DNA of 64,000 bases, from contig MFFN01000006.1 of assembly GCA_001777915.1 (NCBI GenBank), positions 1 through 64,000 on the forward strand. The letters are read 5' to 3'. The notes under the pieces were generated by a model. That model saw only the letters and a program-made list of their open reading frames with translations. It did no database searches and was not told the origin of the DNA. Shown in pieces: positions 41,745 through 51,065 of this stretch (positions are counted from its first letter, which is position 1; every line of letters begins with the position of its first letter). This stretch comes from Candidatus Edwardsbacteria bacterium RifOxyA12_full_54_48 (GTDB lineage Bacteria > Edwardsbacteria > AC1 > EtOH8). The position numbers and the translations under genes are program-made.

Positions 41745-44519
41745 CTACAAGTTCTCCAGCAGTTCATCCAGGTCCCGGCAGATGAACAGCGGCATCTTGG
41801 GCAGAGACCGGATAAAGACCTTGCCGTATTCGGTGGCGGTTATCCGGCTGTCGCCCACCACCACCGCCCCGAAGTCGGTCCGGCTGCGGATCAGCCGCCC
41901 GAAACCCTGGCGGAAGCGAATCACCGCCTCGGGCAGCAGATACTGGTTGAAGGAGCTGCCCCCGGCCTGCTCGATGGCCTGGCAGCGGGCGCTGACCAGC
42001 GGATCGCTGGGCACCGAGAACGGCAGGCGGGCGATGATCAGCAGTTCGCAGGCCTGGCCCGGCAGGTCCACCCCCTCCCAAAAACTGTTGGTGCCGAAAA
42101 TGATGGTGTCCTTCTCGTTCAACGACCGCTCCACCAGCTGGGCCGGGTTGCCGTCCAGCCACTGGGCCAGGACCTTCAGGTTGCCGCTCTCCTGTACCTG
42201 CTGGTAGCTTCTCTTCAACTGATCGAAGGCGGTGAACAGCACCAGGGTCCCCACCTTGGTGGACTCCAGCACCTCCTGGACCATGTCGTTGAAGGCCTTG
42301 TCGTAGTCCGGCAGCTTGGGCGACGGCAGATAGGTGGGCACGAATATGGCCGCCTGCTTATTGAAATCGAAGGGCGACGCCAGTGCGGAGCAGACCACCC
42401 GGTCCTGGTCAACCAGAGATAATCCGACGCGATTCTTGAAAAAGTCGAATTTGCCGTCCACCGCCAAAGTGGCCGAGGTGAACACCGCCGTCTTGACCCT
42501 GGGGAACATGATCTTGGCCAGCACCTGGCCCACCTCCAGCGGGCCGGCCACCAGCTTGATCCCGTGGTTGTGGTCGCCCGGCTCCATCCAGAAGATGTAG
42601 CCCTTGTCGTCGGCCGCTGCCAGTTTGCCCAGGGTGTTGCCGATGTTCCTGGCCTCCAGGCTGCGCCCGGATATCTCCTGACGCAGGGTATCCAGTTCGT
42701 CGGAATCGGCCGCCTCCACATCGGCCAGCCACTGGTTCAACAGGCTCAGGGAATCGGTCAGGCGGTCTAAAAGCCCCATCAACTCCTGGGCTTGCTCCAG
42801 CACCGACTGCTGGAAGCCGTCGCCCTCCAGGTAGCGCCTTTTCTCCTGCCGGCCCTTGGGATCGCCCAGCTCCCACTTTCGTTTGAAGAACCGGTCGGCG
42901 GTCTTGCCGGCCTCCAGTATCTGCTGAACTATGTCCAGCGATGATTTCTCGATGGATCCGGCCACCTCCTTGTTAAGGCCGGATTTTTTCAGCCAGTGAT
43001 TCAGGGTGGGCAGCAGTCCGGATTCCACCGGGCTCCGGTTGAATATCCCGGACAGGAACCGGGACACCGTCCAGCGGTCCAGGCTGTAGCCCAGAAAATC
43101 GGTGGCCGTCTTTTCGATGTTGTGGGCCTCGTCGATGATCACCCGCTGGTAGTCCGGCAGCACCCCGCTGGGCATCACCAGGTCGGTGAACAGCAGGGAA
43201 TGATTCACTATCACCAGATCGGCCTCCTCGGCCCTTTTCCTGGCCTGCGCCATAAAGCATTTCTTAACGAATTTGCAGCGGTGATTATGGCAGGCGGTGT
43301 GGTCGGAGCAGATCTTGCCCCACAGTCCGGGCGCCCGGCCGGGGGAGAATCCCCGGTGCTCGGCCACATCGCCGCCGGCCGTGGTCCCGGCCCACCGGCA
43401 CAGGATCAGGGCCTCCTCCCTTTCGTCCGGGGTCAGGAAAAGCTCGGGATGCAGCATCACCTCCTGCCAGCGCCGCCAGCACAGATAATTGTTCCGCCCT
43501 TTGAGCACGGTGGCGTTGAAATATCCGGCCGCCGCGCGCAGGATCGGCACATCCTTGCCGTAGAGCTGCTCCTGAAGGGTCTTGGTCTGGGTGGAGATCA
43601 CCACCCTTTCGTTGTTCAGCCGGGCCCAGATGGCCGCCGGGGCCAGGTAGGCCAGGCTCTTGCCGGTGCCGGTGCCGGCCTCCACGCACAGGAACTCGTC
43701 GTTGACAAAGGCCTCCATCACCGAGCGGGCCATGTCCATCTGCTCCTGGCGGGATTCATAGCCCGCCCCCAAAACCCCGGCCAGTCTTTTATCCGGGCCG
43801 AAGATCTCCTCCAGGTCATCGGCCCTGGGAGCCGCCGCTCCGGCCGGAATTTTCTCCCGGTCTGTTTTTTGATCAACCGTGATGCCGGTCTGCCTGGTCT
43901 CCGACATCGCCCGGGACAACAGCAGGCGGTGGAACGGCAGGGCCAGGTGCGACATCGCCTGCAGCATCGGCAGGTCCAGGTCCAGCAGCTGGTCATATAG
44001 CTTGAGGAACAGCAGTGCGGTGGAATGGGCGTCATCATCGGCCCGGTGGGCCTGCCCGGGATCGATCCCGTAGGCCGAGCAGAGGTTTTTGAGGCTGTGG
44101 CTCTTGTTGTCGGGAAGCAGGGCCCGGGCCAGGGTCAGGGTGTCCCAGCAGGGATTGGCGATCTCCAGGGCGGCCTTAAGGAATTTCAGGTCGAACTGGG
44201 CATTGTGGAACACCAGCGGCAGCTCCCCCATGAACTGCTGGAGGTCGGCGGCGCAACCCTCCAGGGGCGGGGCGTCGTCTATCTCGGCCTGGGTGATGCC
44301 GGTCAATCCCTGGATGAAAGGCGGCACCTTCCGCTCGGAGCGGACCAGGGTCTGGAACCGGGCGGTGACCGCCCCGTTCTCCACCCTGACCGCGCCCAGC
44401 TCGATGATCTGGTCCCGATCCCAGTTGAGCCCGGTGGTCTCGATGTCCACCGCAACAAAGGCGAGGGGCTCTTCCCTCGCCTGCTGGTCGATTATTTTCT
44501 CTTTCTTTTTTCTGGACAT
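41745..44519 (-). CDS. dinG: DnaQ exonuclease-DinG helicase fusion
   Basis: This 924-residue protein joins a DEDDh 3'-5' exonuclease (about 20-180) to a superfamily 2 DinG-type DNA helicase (about 255-920). Exonuclease residues are Asp25/Glu27 (DIETTG), Asp110, His158 and Asp163. The helicase has Walker A EAGTGTGKS, DEAH box VIIDEAHNIEK and late motifs TNSFWEGVDLPG and GFGRLIRS. Cys347, Cys410, Cys415 and Cys421 follow the spacing of the DinG iron-sulfur cluster (C...Cx4Cx5C). A role in DNA repair or R-loop removal is likely. No clear ribosome site. Confidence 0.94.
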   Translation of the reverse strand: MSRKKKEKIIDQQAREEPLAFVAVDIETTGLNWDRDQIIELGAVRVENGAVTARFQTLVRSERKVPPFIQGLTGITQAEIDDAPPLEGCAADLQQFMGELPLVFHNAQFDLKFLKAALEIANPCWDTLTLARALLPDNKSHSLKNLCSAYGIDPGQAHRADDDAHSTALLFLKLYDQLLDLDLPMLQAMSHLALPFHRLLLSRAMSETRQTGITVDQKTDREKIPAGAAAPRADDLEEIFGPDKRLAGVLGAGYESRQEQMDMARSVMEAFVNDEFLCVEAGTGTGKSLAYLAPAAIWARLNNERVVISTQTKTLQEQLYGKDVPILRAAAGYFNATVLKGRNNYLCWRRWQEVMLHPELFLTPDEREEALILCRWAGTTAGGDVAEHRGFSPGRAPGLWGKICSDHTACHNHRCKFVKKCFMAQARKRAEEADLVIVNHSLLFTDLVMPSGVLPDYQRVIIDEAHNIEKTATDFLGYSLDRWTVSRFLSGIFNRSPVESGLLPTLNHWLKKSGLNKEVAGSIEKSSLDIVQQILEAGKTADRFFKRKWELGDPKGRQEKRRYLEGDGFQQSVLEQAQELMGLLDRLTDSLSLLNQWLADVEAADSDELDTLRQEISGRSLEARNIGNTLGKLAAADDKGYIFWMEPGDHNHGIKLVAGPLEVGQVLAKIMFPRVKTAVFTSATLAVDGKFDFFKNRVGLSLVDQDRVVCSALASPFDFNKQAAIFVPTYLPSPKLPDYDKAFNDMVQEVLESTKVGTLVLFTAFDQLKRSYQQVQESGNLKVLAQWLDGNPAQLVERSLNEKDTIIFGTNSFWEGVDLPGQACELLIIARLPFSVPSDPLVSARCQAIEQAGGSSFNQYLLPEAVIRFRQGFGRLIRSRTDFGAVVVGDSRITATEYGKVFIRSLPKMPLFICRDLDELLENL

Positions 44520-44597
44520 TATTCAAGATACCTACTCACAAATTATCAAGAGACATTATAACAAAATAGTCAAATTTTCTCTAATCAAGCATTGCTG

Positions 44598-44720
44598 CCT
44601 TTGCGTCTTGGTGGCAGAATAATCCCTGTCAGCAATATGCGATTTGTTCCCTGGATTCCCGCATTCGCGAGAATGACAAGGCAGCAATAATAGCTTCTGT
44701 GTTCTCCGCGTCTCTGCGGT
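44598..44720. repeat. Cluster of intergenic repeats before thiC
   Basis: The 44520-44725 gap holds no gene but three repeat types: a TTTGCGTCTTGGTGG micro-repeat (44598-44616), an inverted repeat GGATTCCCGCATTCGCGAGAAT (about 44653-44674) of a kind found widely in bacterial intergenic DNA, and TTCTGTGTTCTCCGCG plus TCTCTGCGG (about 44696-44720). Confidence 0.5.
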
Positions 44721-44725
44721 AAAAC

Positions 44726-45994
44726 TTATTTCTTGTCGTCCAGCACTTCGTTCATCTTCTTCATGGCGCAGAACTCCCCGCACATGGTGCAGACCCCGGA
44801 TTCCTTCCGGGGGGCGGATTCGAACACCTGCCGGGCATAGGGCGGGTTGATGGACAGCTCGATCTGCTTCTTCCAATCCAGTTTCTTCCGGGCCTGGGAC
44901 ATGGCCCGGTCCCAATCAGCCGCCCCGGGCGCCTTTTTGGCCAGGTCGGCGGCGTGGGCCGCTATCCGCAGTACTATCACCCCTTCCCGGACGTCCTCCA
45001 GGGTGGGCAAACGCAGGTGCTCCGACGGGGTGACGTAGCACAGGAAGTCGGCCCCGAAGTAGGCCGCCCAGGCCCCGCCGATGGCCGCGGTGATGTGGTC
45101 GTAGCCCGGGGCGATGTCGGTTACCAGCGGGCCCAGCACGTAGAACGGCGCCCCCTTGCAGATCTCCTTCTGGATCCTGATGTTGGTCTCGATCTGGTCC
45201 ATCGAAACGTGCCCCGGCCCCTCCACCATGGCCTGGACCCCGGCCTTCCGGGCCCGGTCCACCAGCTCGCCCAGGATCAGCAGTTCCTCCAGCTGGGCCC
45301 GGTCGGTGGCGTCGGCCGTACAGCCGGGCCGAAAGCCGTCCCCCAAACTCAAGGTGACGTTATATTCTTTGCAAATATTCAATAAACGGTCGAACTGGCT
45401 GTAAAGCGGATTCTCGGCCTGGTTGAAATTCATCCATTCGATCATGAAGGCCCCGCCCCGGCTGACCACCCCGGCCACCCGGCCCTCCTCCTTGTAGCGG
45501 GCCACCGACTGCAGGGTGACCCCGCAATGCACGGTGATGAAATCCACCCCGTCCCTGGCCTGCTTCTCGATGACCCCAAAGATCTCATCGGGCGTCATCT
45601 CCACCAAGGATTTCTTCTTGGCGGCGGCCTCGATGGCCGCCTGGTAGACGGGCACCGTGCCCAGCGGAACCGGGCATTGATTGATTATCTCCCGCCGGAT
45701 GGCGTCGATATCACCGCCGGTGGACAGGTCCATGATGGCGTCGGCCCCGGCCCCTATGGCCGCCTTTAGCTTCTCCAGCTCGCCGGCCAGATCCGACAGG
45801 TCCTGGGAGGTCCCGATGTTGGCATTGACCTTGATCCGCATCCCGGCCCCCACCGCGCAGGGCTTGAGCAGGCGGTGGTTCTTGTTCATGGGAACCACTA
45901 TGGTCCCCTGCTCCACGCCGTTCTTTATATGCTCAAAAGAAACCTTTTCCTCTTCGGCGATGCGTTTTAAGATGGATTCGTTCAAATTTATCAC
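44726..45994 (-). CDS. thiC: ThiC-family enzyme (phosphomethylpyrimidine synthase or BzaF-type)
   Basis: This 422-residue radical SAM enzyme of the ThiC family is a short, anaerobe-type form. Conserved blocks are [48 protein letters not shown] and [19 protein letters not shown]. The C-terminal cluster motif is CTMCGEFC, one residue shorter between Cys 2 and 3 than classic ThiC. I use GTG 45994, with GAGGGAG six bases upstream; a 15-codon upstream ATG start lacks this. ThiC makes the thiamine pyrimidine from AIR; the paralogue BzaF makes 5-hydroxybenzimidazole for B12. No thi or cob genes are near, and no TPP riboswitch fits the leader, so either is possible. Confidence 0.9.
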   Translation of the reverse strand: MINLNESILKRIAEEEKVSFEHIKNGVEQGTIVVPMNKNHRLLKPCAVGAGMRIKVNANIGTSQDLSDLAGELEKLKAAIGAGADAIMDLSTGGDIDAIRREIINQCPVPLGTVPVYQAAIEAAAKKKSLVEMTPDEIFGVIEKQARDGVDFITVHCGVTLQSVARYKEEGRVAGVVSRGGAFMIEWMNFNQAENPLYSQFDRLLNICKEYNVTLSLGDGFRPGCTADATDRAQLEELLILGELVDRARKAGVQAMVEGPGHVSMDQIETNIRIQKEICKGAPFYVLGPLVTDIAPGYDHITAAIGGAWAAYFGADFLCYVTPSEHLRLPTLEDVREGVIVLRIAAHAADLAKKAPGAADWDRAMSQARKKLDWKKQIELSINPPYARQVFESAPRKESGVCTMCGEFCAMKKMNEVLDDKK

Positions 45995-46084
45995 CTGGCT
46001 CTCCCTCTGTTTAAATACTGAAGAAGTATGATACGACATTGCGGCTTAAAAGTCAAGAAACACAAGGCCCGGCAATCGCCTCAT

Positions 46085-46117
46085 AAAAAAGGCGACGGGC
46101 CCTGCCGGCCCGCCGCC
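46085..46117 (-). terminator. Intrinsic terminator between carboxypeptidase and thiC
   Basis: On the minus strand GGCGGCGGGCC / GGCCCGTCGCC (11 bp, one mismatch) with loop GGCAG leads into TTTTTT. It ends the M14 gene upstream and isolates thiC. Confidence 0.85.
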
Positions 46118-46135
46118 TGATTAAATTTCCCTCTT

Positions 46136-48022
46136 TCATTTCAACATGATGAATCTGACCGATCTTTCGATGCCCAGAGCCGTCAGCCGGCAGAAATAGA
46201 CCCCGGCCGAAACCTTTTTCCCAAATCGATCGCTGCCGTCCCAGGTGAAGGTCCGCACTGCTCCGGCCGGCACGGTGCCCTGGGGCAGGCTCTTTACCCG
46301 GCGTCCCGTAATATCGTAGATATCCAGAACCGCCGGCCCGGAAGCCGCTAACTGATAGCGGATATGGATCCCAGATCGTCCGGGATTTGGGTATGGCTGT
46401 TCCAGCCGGGTGATGAAGACATTGACCCCCGGCCTTCCGGCCACTCCGCTGTCGGTGGACAGGCTGAAATTGATGGTGCTGTCGTTCTCGAATTTCAGGC
46501 TGTCGTAGATGACGGTGGTGTATCCCGCGGCCGAGGCCTTCAGGCTGTAATAGTCATCTTGGTTCCAGCGCAGTTGATAGGTCCCGCCGCTGTCGGTGGT
46601 GTCGCTTCTAAGGCCGACGATCTCCACCAGCGCCCCGGGGATGGGGTTCCCGCCGCCGCTGTCGCTGACAATGCCGGTGATCAATATCGGCGCCAGTTGC
46701 ATGTCCAGATTGGTAACGCTGTCTATCCTCACCCGAACCTCATCGGCCCATTTTTCGTGGTACCCGATGGCCGAATAGATCAGATCATACTGCCCTGTCA
46801 TCAGCATCCGGTGATAATCGCCGATGGTGTCAGTATAGACCGGTTTGTCTATCCCGAAGGGGACCACCGAGGCCCAGTTGATGGGCAGCCCGGTCAGGGA
46901 GTCGGTGACGATCCCCTGCAGGCCCCACCCGGCCTGCCGGATGAAATACAGCATCCCTTCACGGTTATCTGACCAGTATGATGGCAACTGGCTTGCCGGA
47001 GGCCATTTGGTGCCGATCTCCATGGTAATATCCAGACAGGAGGTAACGTGATATGACCAATCCTGCAGGGACCCGTAAACATAATACCAATCCCAGCCGT
47101 TGGTCACCCCGCTGTCAAAAACCGTGCTGGCATACATCGGAGGATTCAGCCGTGAATACCCCAGTGAAACCTCCTTAGCCAGAGCATCATCGGGGCAACG
47201 GACGACAGTATAATCCCACGGATAGTTGGCGACCAGGGCCCCTCCATGGTAATTCAGCGAAAGCACCCCACGTTTACCCGACCAAAAGTCGATCATCCGC
47301 TGTGTCTCAACCTCATTGTTATAAGTATCATCCTCGCCGATTGAACCATCCGGAACTGGGAAGTTGCGATTCAAATCCATACTGTTGGCGTTATACCGTT
47401 GGTTCAATTCATAGCCGTCTGGATTCAATGAAGGCATAAACCAGATTTCCCTTGAATCCACCAGATCCTTAATGGTGATAATCGAGCCATATACTTTTGT
47501 CAATGAATCTATCATCGCCAAACAAAGTTCTCTGCCCACCGTTTCATCGCCATGAATATTGGCGGCCAATCGAACCTCTGCTTCATTCTCATTGGAATCA
47601 GGATTGTCGGTTACCAAAAAGGCCCACAAATCCCTGTTTTGTACCGATTTCCCTATGGATACCTTCTTCGTGATCGCCGGGTACAGAGAATGGATCGAGT
47701 CCAAAAAACTGGTCATTTGAGTATAGTTATGATATTGAGTGGCGATCTTGGGATCAACCTTTTCTATGGTCCTGCCCTCCACCTTCCAGCCCGAAGAGAT
47801 CAGCTCATCTATCTTTTCCCGGGTAACCCGGGCCTCGATATAGCCGTCCTTAAGTTCTTCGATGCCCACCCCCAGGGCGTTAAATTTGTAAACATCGTCA
47901 TGGGTGGTGATGTATATCTTCACCGGGATCAGGGTGTTTATATTGATCTCTTCGGCCCGGATGTATTGTACGGTCAAAGAGAACAGAGCGGCTGCTATTG
48001 CCAGTATCAGTGATTTTTTCAT
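46136..48022 (-). CDS. Secreted M14 zinc carboxypeptidase with regulatory-like domains
   Basis: This 628-residue exported metallocarboxypeptidase has a signal peptide (about 1-23) and a pro-region with an M14 domain at about 115-370. Zinc ligands are in NIHGDETVG (His, Glu) and SLNYHGGA (His), with the catalytic Glu in TMEIGTKWPP. Two carboxypeptidase-regulatory-like beta modules (about 375-520, for example GIVTDSLTGLPINWASV and VSDSGGGNPIPGALVEI) precede the 85-residue CTD (YDITGRRVKSL, ending VRFIMLK). It removes C-terminal residues from peptides outside the cell. Its start lies downstream of a small ORF and a palindromic repeat. Confidence 0.93.
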   Translation of the reverse strand: MKKSLILAIAAALFSLTVQYIRAEEININTLIPVKIYITTHDDVYKFNALGVGIEELKDGYIEARVTREKIDELISSGWKVEGRTIEKVDPKIATQYHNYTQMTSFLDSIHSLYPAITKKVSIGKSVQNRDLWAFLVTDNPDSNENEAEVRLAANIHGDETVGRELCLAMIDSLTKVYGSIITIKDLVDSREIWFMPSLNPDGYELNQRYNANSMDLNRNFPVPDGSIGEDDTYNNEVETQRMIDFWSGKRGVLSLNYHGGALVANYPWDYTVVRCPDDALAKEVSLGYSRLNPPMYASTVFDSGVTNGWDWYYVYGSLQDWSYHVTSCLDITMEIGTKWPPASQLPSYWSDNREGMLYFIRQAGWGLQGIVTDSLTGLPINWASVVPFGIDKPVYTDTIGDYHRMLMTGQYDLIYSAIGYHEKWADEVRVRIDSVTNLDMQLAPILITGIVSDSGGGNPIPGALVEIVGLRSDTTDSGGTYQLRWNQDDYYSLKASAAGYTTVIYDSLKFENDSTINFSLSTDSGVAGRPGVNVFITRLEQPYPNPGRSGIHIRYQLAASGPAVLDIYDITGRRVKSLPQGTVPAGAVRTFTWDGSDRFGKKVSAGVYFCRLTALGIERSVRFIMLK

Positions 48023-48380
48023 TTGTTCTTATTTCTTTTTCAGTTTTGCGACACTCGATCACTTTTGACCCAACCCCTGCCCCTTTTGGGAAGGGGTTTG
48101 ATAGTCCCCTCCCAATCGAGGGGGGTCCGTCATCCCCAGCCGTGCCCGGCGGGTGCTTCCCGACTTGCCGGCTGTCGGCAAAGTCCTTCTCCAGCGCCCC
48201 GGCGTAATCCGCTTCGGAGAAACCGGGACAGAGTTCCTTCAGAGCACCCAGCTGGAATTTCCAGACCGCTTTCCATTCCCGACCCTTGAGCTCGGGCCAG
48301 CGGCCGTCGCGGTAACGGTCGGCCAGTTCGTAGGCAACGGCATCAAGACCGGAAATATTGCTCATGCCGTGGGCACTCAC
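47898..48380 (-). CDS. Small hypothetical protein run on into a repeat
   Basis: The reading frame starts at GTG 48380, overlapping the TGA of the upstream carboxypeptidase gene by four bases, a coupling layout. The first 65-70 residues look real: a helical region AYELADRYRDGRWPELKGRE and a C-terminal GFSEADYAGALEKD. After that the frame reads through a palindromic repeat (48071-48134) and overlaps the next gene by 125 bases, giving low-complexity sequence. The true end probably lay near 48165 before the repeat arrived. Function is not recognised. An ATG at 48365 is an alternative start. Confidence 0.4.
   Translation of the reverse strand: MSAHGMSNISGLDAVAYELADRYRDGRWPELKGREWKAVWKFQLGALKELCPGFSEADYAGALEKDFADSRQVGKHPPGTAGDDGPPSIGRGLSNPFPKGAGVGSKVIECRKTEKEIRTNEKITDTGNSSRSVLFDRTIHPGRRDQYKHPDPGEDIHHHP
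48071..48134. repeat. Pair of palindromes, CCCCTT..AAGGGG and CCCTC..GAGGG
   Basis: Two adjacent hairpins (about 48080-48096 and 48105-48127) of the same G+C-rich family as at 11544 and 20456. They sit in the leader of the 628-residue carboxypeptidase and inside the run-on small ORF. Confidence 0.6.
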
Positions 48381-50677
48381 CTCAACAGGATCATCTTATA
48401 GGCTCGGAAATAAGCGGGCGTCGCCAGGCGATAGATGTATATCCCGCTGGAGACCTTCCGCCCGCTCTCATCCCGCCCGTCCCAGGTCGCCTGCCCGCTG
48501 GTCCCCGCCGTCTGGATGCCGCTGATCAGCGTTCTGACCTTCCGGCCCATGATATCGTATATCGAAAGGTCAACCTTTCCGGCGGAGGATAGCTGGTAAT
48601 TTATCCTGACCGGAGCCGAGGCCGGATTGGGTTTAATTAGTTCCAGTTTTGTTACTTTGATGTTCGGGAAAGAAGGTTTGCCGGATACCCCGGTTACCAC
48701 ATCAACCCGGTGCGGCTGACAATAATCGCCCCAGCCGTGTTCGGCCTCATAGGCCTTCACCAGATAATGGTAGTCACCGGACGTTTTTGACAAGGCATAG
48801 GAGGTGTCCGTCACCGCGCTGTCCAGCACTGCATCGCCGGAATAAACCGCTACCGGTCGAAGATCGTCGATAAAAACTCCCGGTTCGGTAACATAGCTGT
48901 CTGCCAAATATCGTACCCTGATATAAATATATTGTCCGGCGTAGGCGTTTAGTGAATACGCTTTTCTGACCCAGACGCTCGAAAGCCCGCTGAATTTATC
49001 CAGCAGGGTCCAGTTCCGCCCGTCTAATGAGACCTCAACCACCACCACATCGTAAAGCGGCTCGGTATCATACCAGCACCAAAAGCCCAGGGAATCCCCG
49101 CCCGTGACTTTGAACGGCCTTTTGGTGGTCATGACGGATATTATGTCGTCGCCCTGTCCGGAAAAAAGGCTTTTACTGCCGCTGTGATAACGGGCGGAGG
49201 AAGAGGCGAACCCACCCTCCAGCGCCCACAGGTCGCCGGAGGTTTCGAACCCGTCGCTGATCGCAGAAGCCCCGGACAGTTCCCTGACGGCATACTTGGA
49301 GGGAACGGCGCCCGATTGGGGTCTGCTCCACATCAGATTGAAATCCGGACCCGAGGAATGATCATCCGACAGATTCTCCGGGGACATGGCCCTTGGTTTC
49401 AAAACGGATCTTATGTTCCCGGCCTGCTGGATCAGGTATTCGGCCCCGTGAAAATTCTCCCTGACCACCTGATCCAATGAGCCGGCGCCGGGGATGAATT
49501 CCACGCAGGCCTCGATGGTGAATGGCAGAAGATTCTTGCCCCGAAGATACAGGCTGTATCCGTACAGCCAGTCGTCGGAGTCGCCGGTCACCGGATACAG
49601 CCCGGCCGATTGATAGGCGTCATAAGTTGCCGTACCGGATTGTTTGGTTATCCTCCCGGCGATGCTGTCCCCCAACTGCTGCAGCAGAACATCGTACTCC
49701 GTCTTGGCCGCGCCGTCAAAGCCCCAGGGCCACATCACGCATTCGGTATAAGTATGCCAGGAGATGGAAGAGATGAAGTCGTGAGAATCTATCAGGGATT
49801 TTACGGCTTGAAGCTCCGGCTCGGACATGCCGTAGGGGCCGCAGTAGGTATCATATCCGTTGTCGTGAGTGGCGGCATCCAGCCAGACCACCCCCCATTC
49901 GCCGTCCCGGGAATGATCCAGGGAGCCGGGATAATTCCGATTGAGGTCTACCCCGTCGGCGCTTTCTTCGAAAACATTGCTGCCGTTGTTGTCCCGGCAA
50001 TTCTTCCGCCACCAAGCATAGCTGGCGTATGTTTGGTAGTAATTATAATCATAATCAAATCCGTCGGGGTTGACGCAGGGCACAATCCAGATCTGATTGT
50101 TGTCGAGATAGTTAGTGATATCCGGATCCAGGCCGTATGCCATTGTAAGGGTATCGGCAATGAACAAGGTGATCTCCAGGGTGGGCCACTCCCGGGCATG
50201 GTGGCAGCTCATGAACAGGATCTCCGGCTCGCCGGGTTCTTCGATATTCACATTGTCGGATAGTTTCAGGGCCAGGATCGGTCTGTTCTGCCAGCTCCTG
50301 ACATTTAGGGTGCACAGCCGGGCGATATCGGGGTTGTACAAAGCGATATACTCGAACAGGGTATATATCTCAGGCAGGGAATGATAACTCCCCTTGGCCG
50401 GTTTAATGGAGGGAGCATCGTTCCTCGCCATCAGCTTAACTCCGGCCCGGCCCTGGATGGCCCGATATTCATCGCCGGATAGAACGATATCAAATGACTG
50501 GCCGGTTATCCGGCCGGCAATATCGGGATTCCTGATGCCGTATGATTTCAATTCCGCCCGGTCGGCGGCGGTTATCCGCACCAGATATTTGACTGGCTCC
50601 GCCGACAATTTGCCTGAAAATGAAAAAAGCAGCATCAGGCAGGCAAAGCCCAAAGCTGCATTTTTCTTTATGGACAT
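48377..50677 (-). CDS. Secreted M14 carboxypeptidase (T/A-like) with sorting domain
   Basis: This 766-residue exported metallocarboxypeptidase has a signal peptide (1-26), pro-region and M14 catalytic domain (about 100-415). Zinc ligands are in SCHHAREWP (HxxE) and SISWHTYTE, with the catalytic Glu in FTIEACVEF; the long ADGVDLNRNYPG loop is typical of carboxypeptidase T. A MAM- or lectin-like jelly roll (about 470-630) and a Fn3-like region follow. The CTD shows YDIMGRKVRTL, ESGRKVSSGIYIYRL and the end AYKMILLR. AAGGAG precedes the ATG. It pairs with the 628-residue M14 gene downstream, suggesting peptide foraging. Confidence 0.93.
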   Translation of the reverse strand: MSIKKNAALGFACLMLLFSFSGKLSAEPVKYLVRITAADRAELKSYGIRNPDIAGRITGQSFDIVLSGDEYRAIQGRAGVKLMARNDAPSIKPAKGSYHSLPEIYTLFEYIALYNPDIARLCTLNVRSWQNRPILALKLSDNVNIEEPGEPEILFMSCHHAREWPTLEITLFIADTLTMAYGLDPDITNYLDNNQIWIVPCVNPDGFDYDYNYYQTYASYAWWRKNCRDNNGSNVFEESADGVDLNRNYPGSLDHSRDGEWGVVWLDAATHDNGYDTYCGPYGMSEPELQAVKSLIDSHDFISSISWHTYTECVMWPWGFDGAAKTEYDVLLQQLGDSIAGRITKQSGTATYDAYQSAGLYPVTGDSDDWLYGYSLYLRGKNLLPFTIEACVEFIPGAGSLDQVVRENFHGAEYLIQQAGNIRSVLKPRAMSPENLSDDHSSGPDFNLMWSRPQSGAVPSKYAVRELSGASAISDGFETSGDLWALEGGFASSSARYHSGSKSLFSGQGDDIISVMTTKRPFKVTGGDSLGFWCWYDTEPLYDVVVVEVSLDGRNWTLLDKFSGLSSVWVRKAYSLNAYAGQYIYIRVRYLADSYVTEPGVFIDDLRPVAVYSGDAVLDSAVTDTSYALSKTSGDYHYLVKAYEAEHGWGDYCQPHRVDVVTGVSGKPSFPNIKVTKLELIKPNPASAPVRINYQLSSAGKVDLSIYDIMGRKVRTLISGIQTAGTSGQATWDGRDESGRKVSSGIYIYRLATPAYFRAYKMILLR

Positions 50678-50686
50678 ATCGCTCCT

Positions 50687-51034
50687 TTATTTTTTCTTGG
50701 CGACCGTTTCCTTCTTGGGGGCGGTTTCTTTCTTGGCGGCCGCTTCCTTCTTGGGGGCGGCTTCCGGCTTGGCGACCGTTTCCTTCTTGGCGACAACTTC
50801 CGGTTTGACGGCCGTTTCCTTCTTGACCTCGGCGCCTTCCTTGCGGTAACGCTTGTTGAAACGCTCCACCCGGCCGGCGGTGTCCATCAGTTTCTGCTTG
50901 CCGGTGAAATAGGGATGGCAATTGGAGCAGATCTCCACCCGGATATCCTTCAGGGTCGACTTGGTGGGGATCACGTTGCCGCAGGCGCAGGTGATGGTGG
51001 TGGTCTCATACTTGGGATGGATGCCTTTTTTCAT
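50687..51034 (-). CDS. rpmE: Ribosomal protein L31 with Lys/Ala/Glu repeat tail
   Basis: This is a 50S ribosomal protein of the zinc-binding (C+) L31 type. The first 70 residues match the family: [19 protein letters not shown], with zinc cysteines at 16, 18, 36 and 39 ([13 protein letters not shown]). Residues 71-115 are an extra tail made of KKET/KKEA and KPE units, which normal L31 (about 66-75 residues) lacks. GAGG precedes the ATG. It directly follows rho and precedes the carboxypeptidase. Confidence 0.96.
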   Translation of the reverse strand: MKKGIHPKYETTTITCACGNVIPTKSTLKDIRVEICSNCHPYFTGKQKLMDTAGRVERFNKRYRKEGAEVKKETAVKPEVVAKKETVAKPEAAPKKEAAAKKETAPKKETVAKKK

Positions 51035-51065
51035 TTTGACCTCGTTGATTTATTGATTATTTTTA

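Noticed and set aside
46040-46084. TPP riboswitch before thiC
   Set aside because: Only about 90 bases separate the terminator from the GTG start, and no conserved CTGAGA-type core is present.
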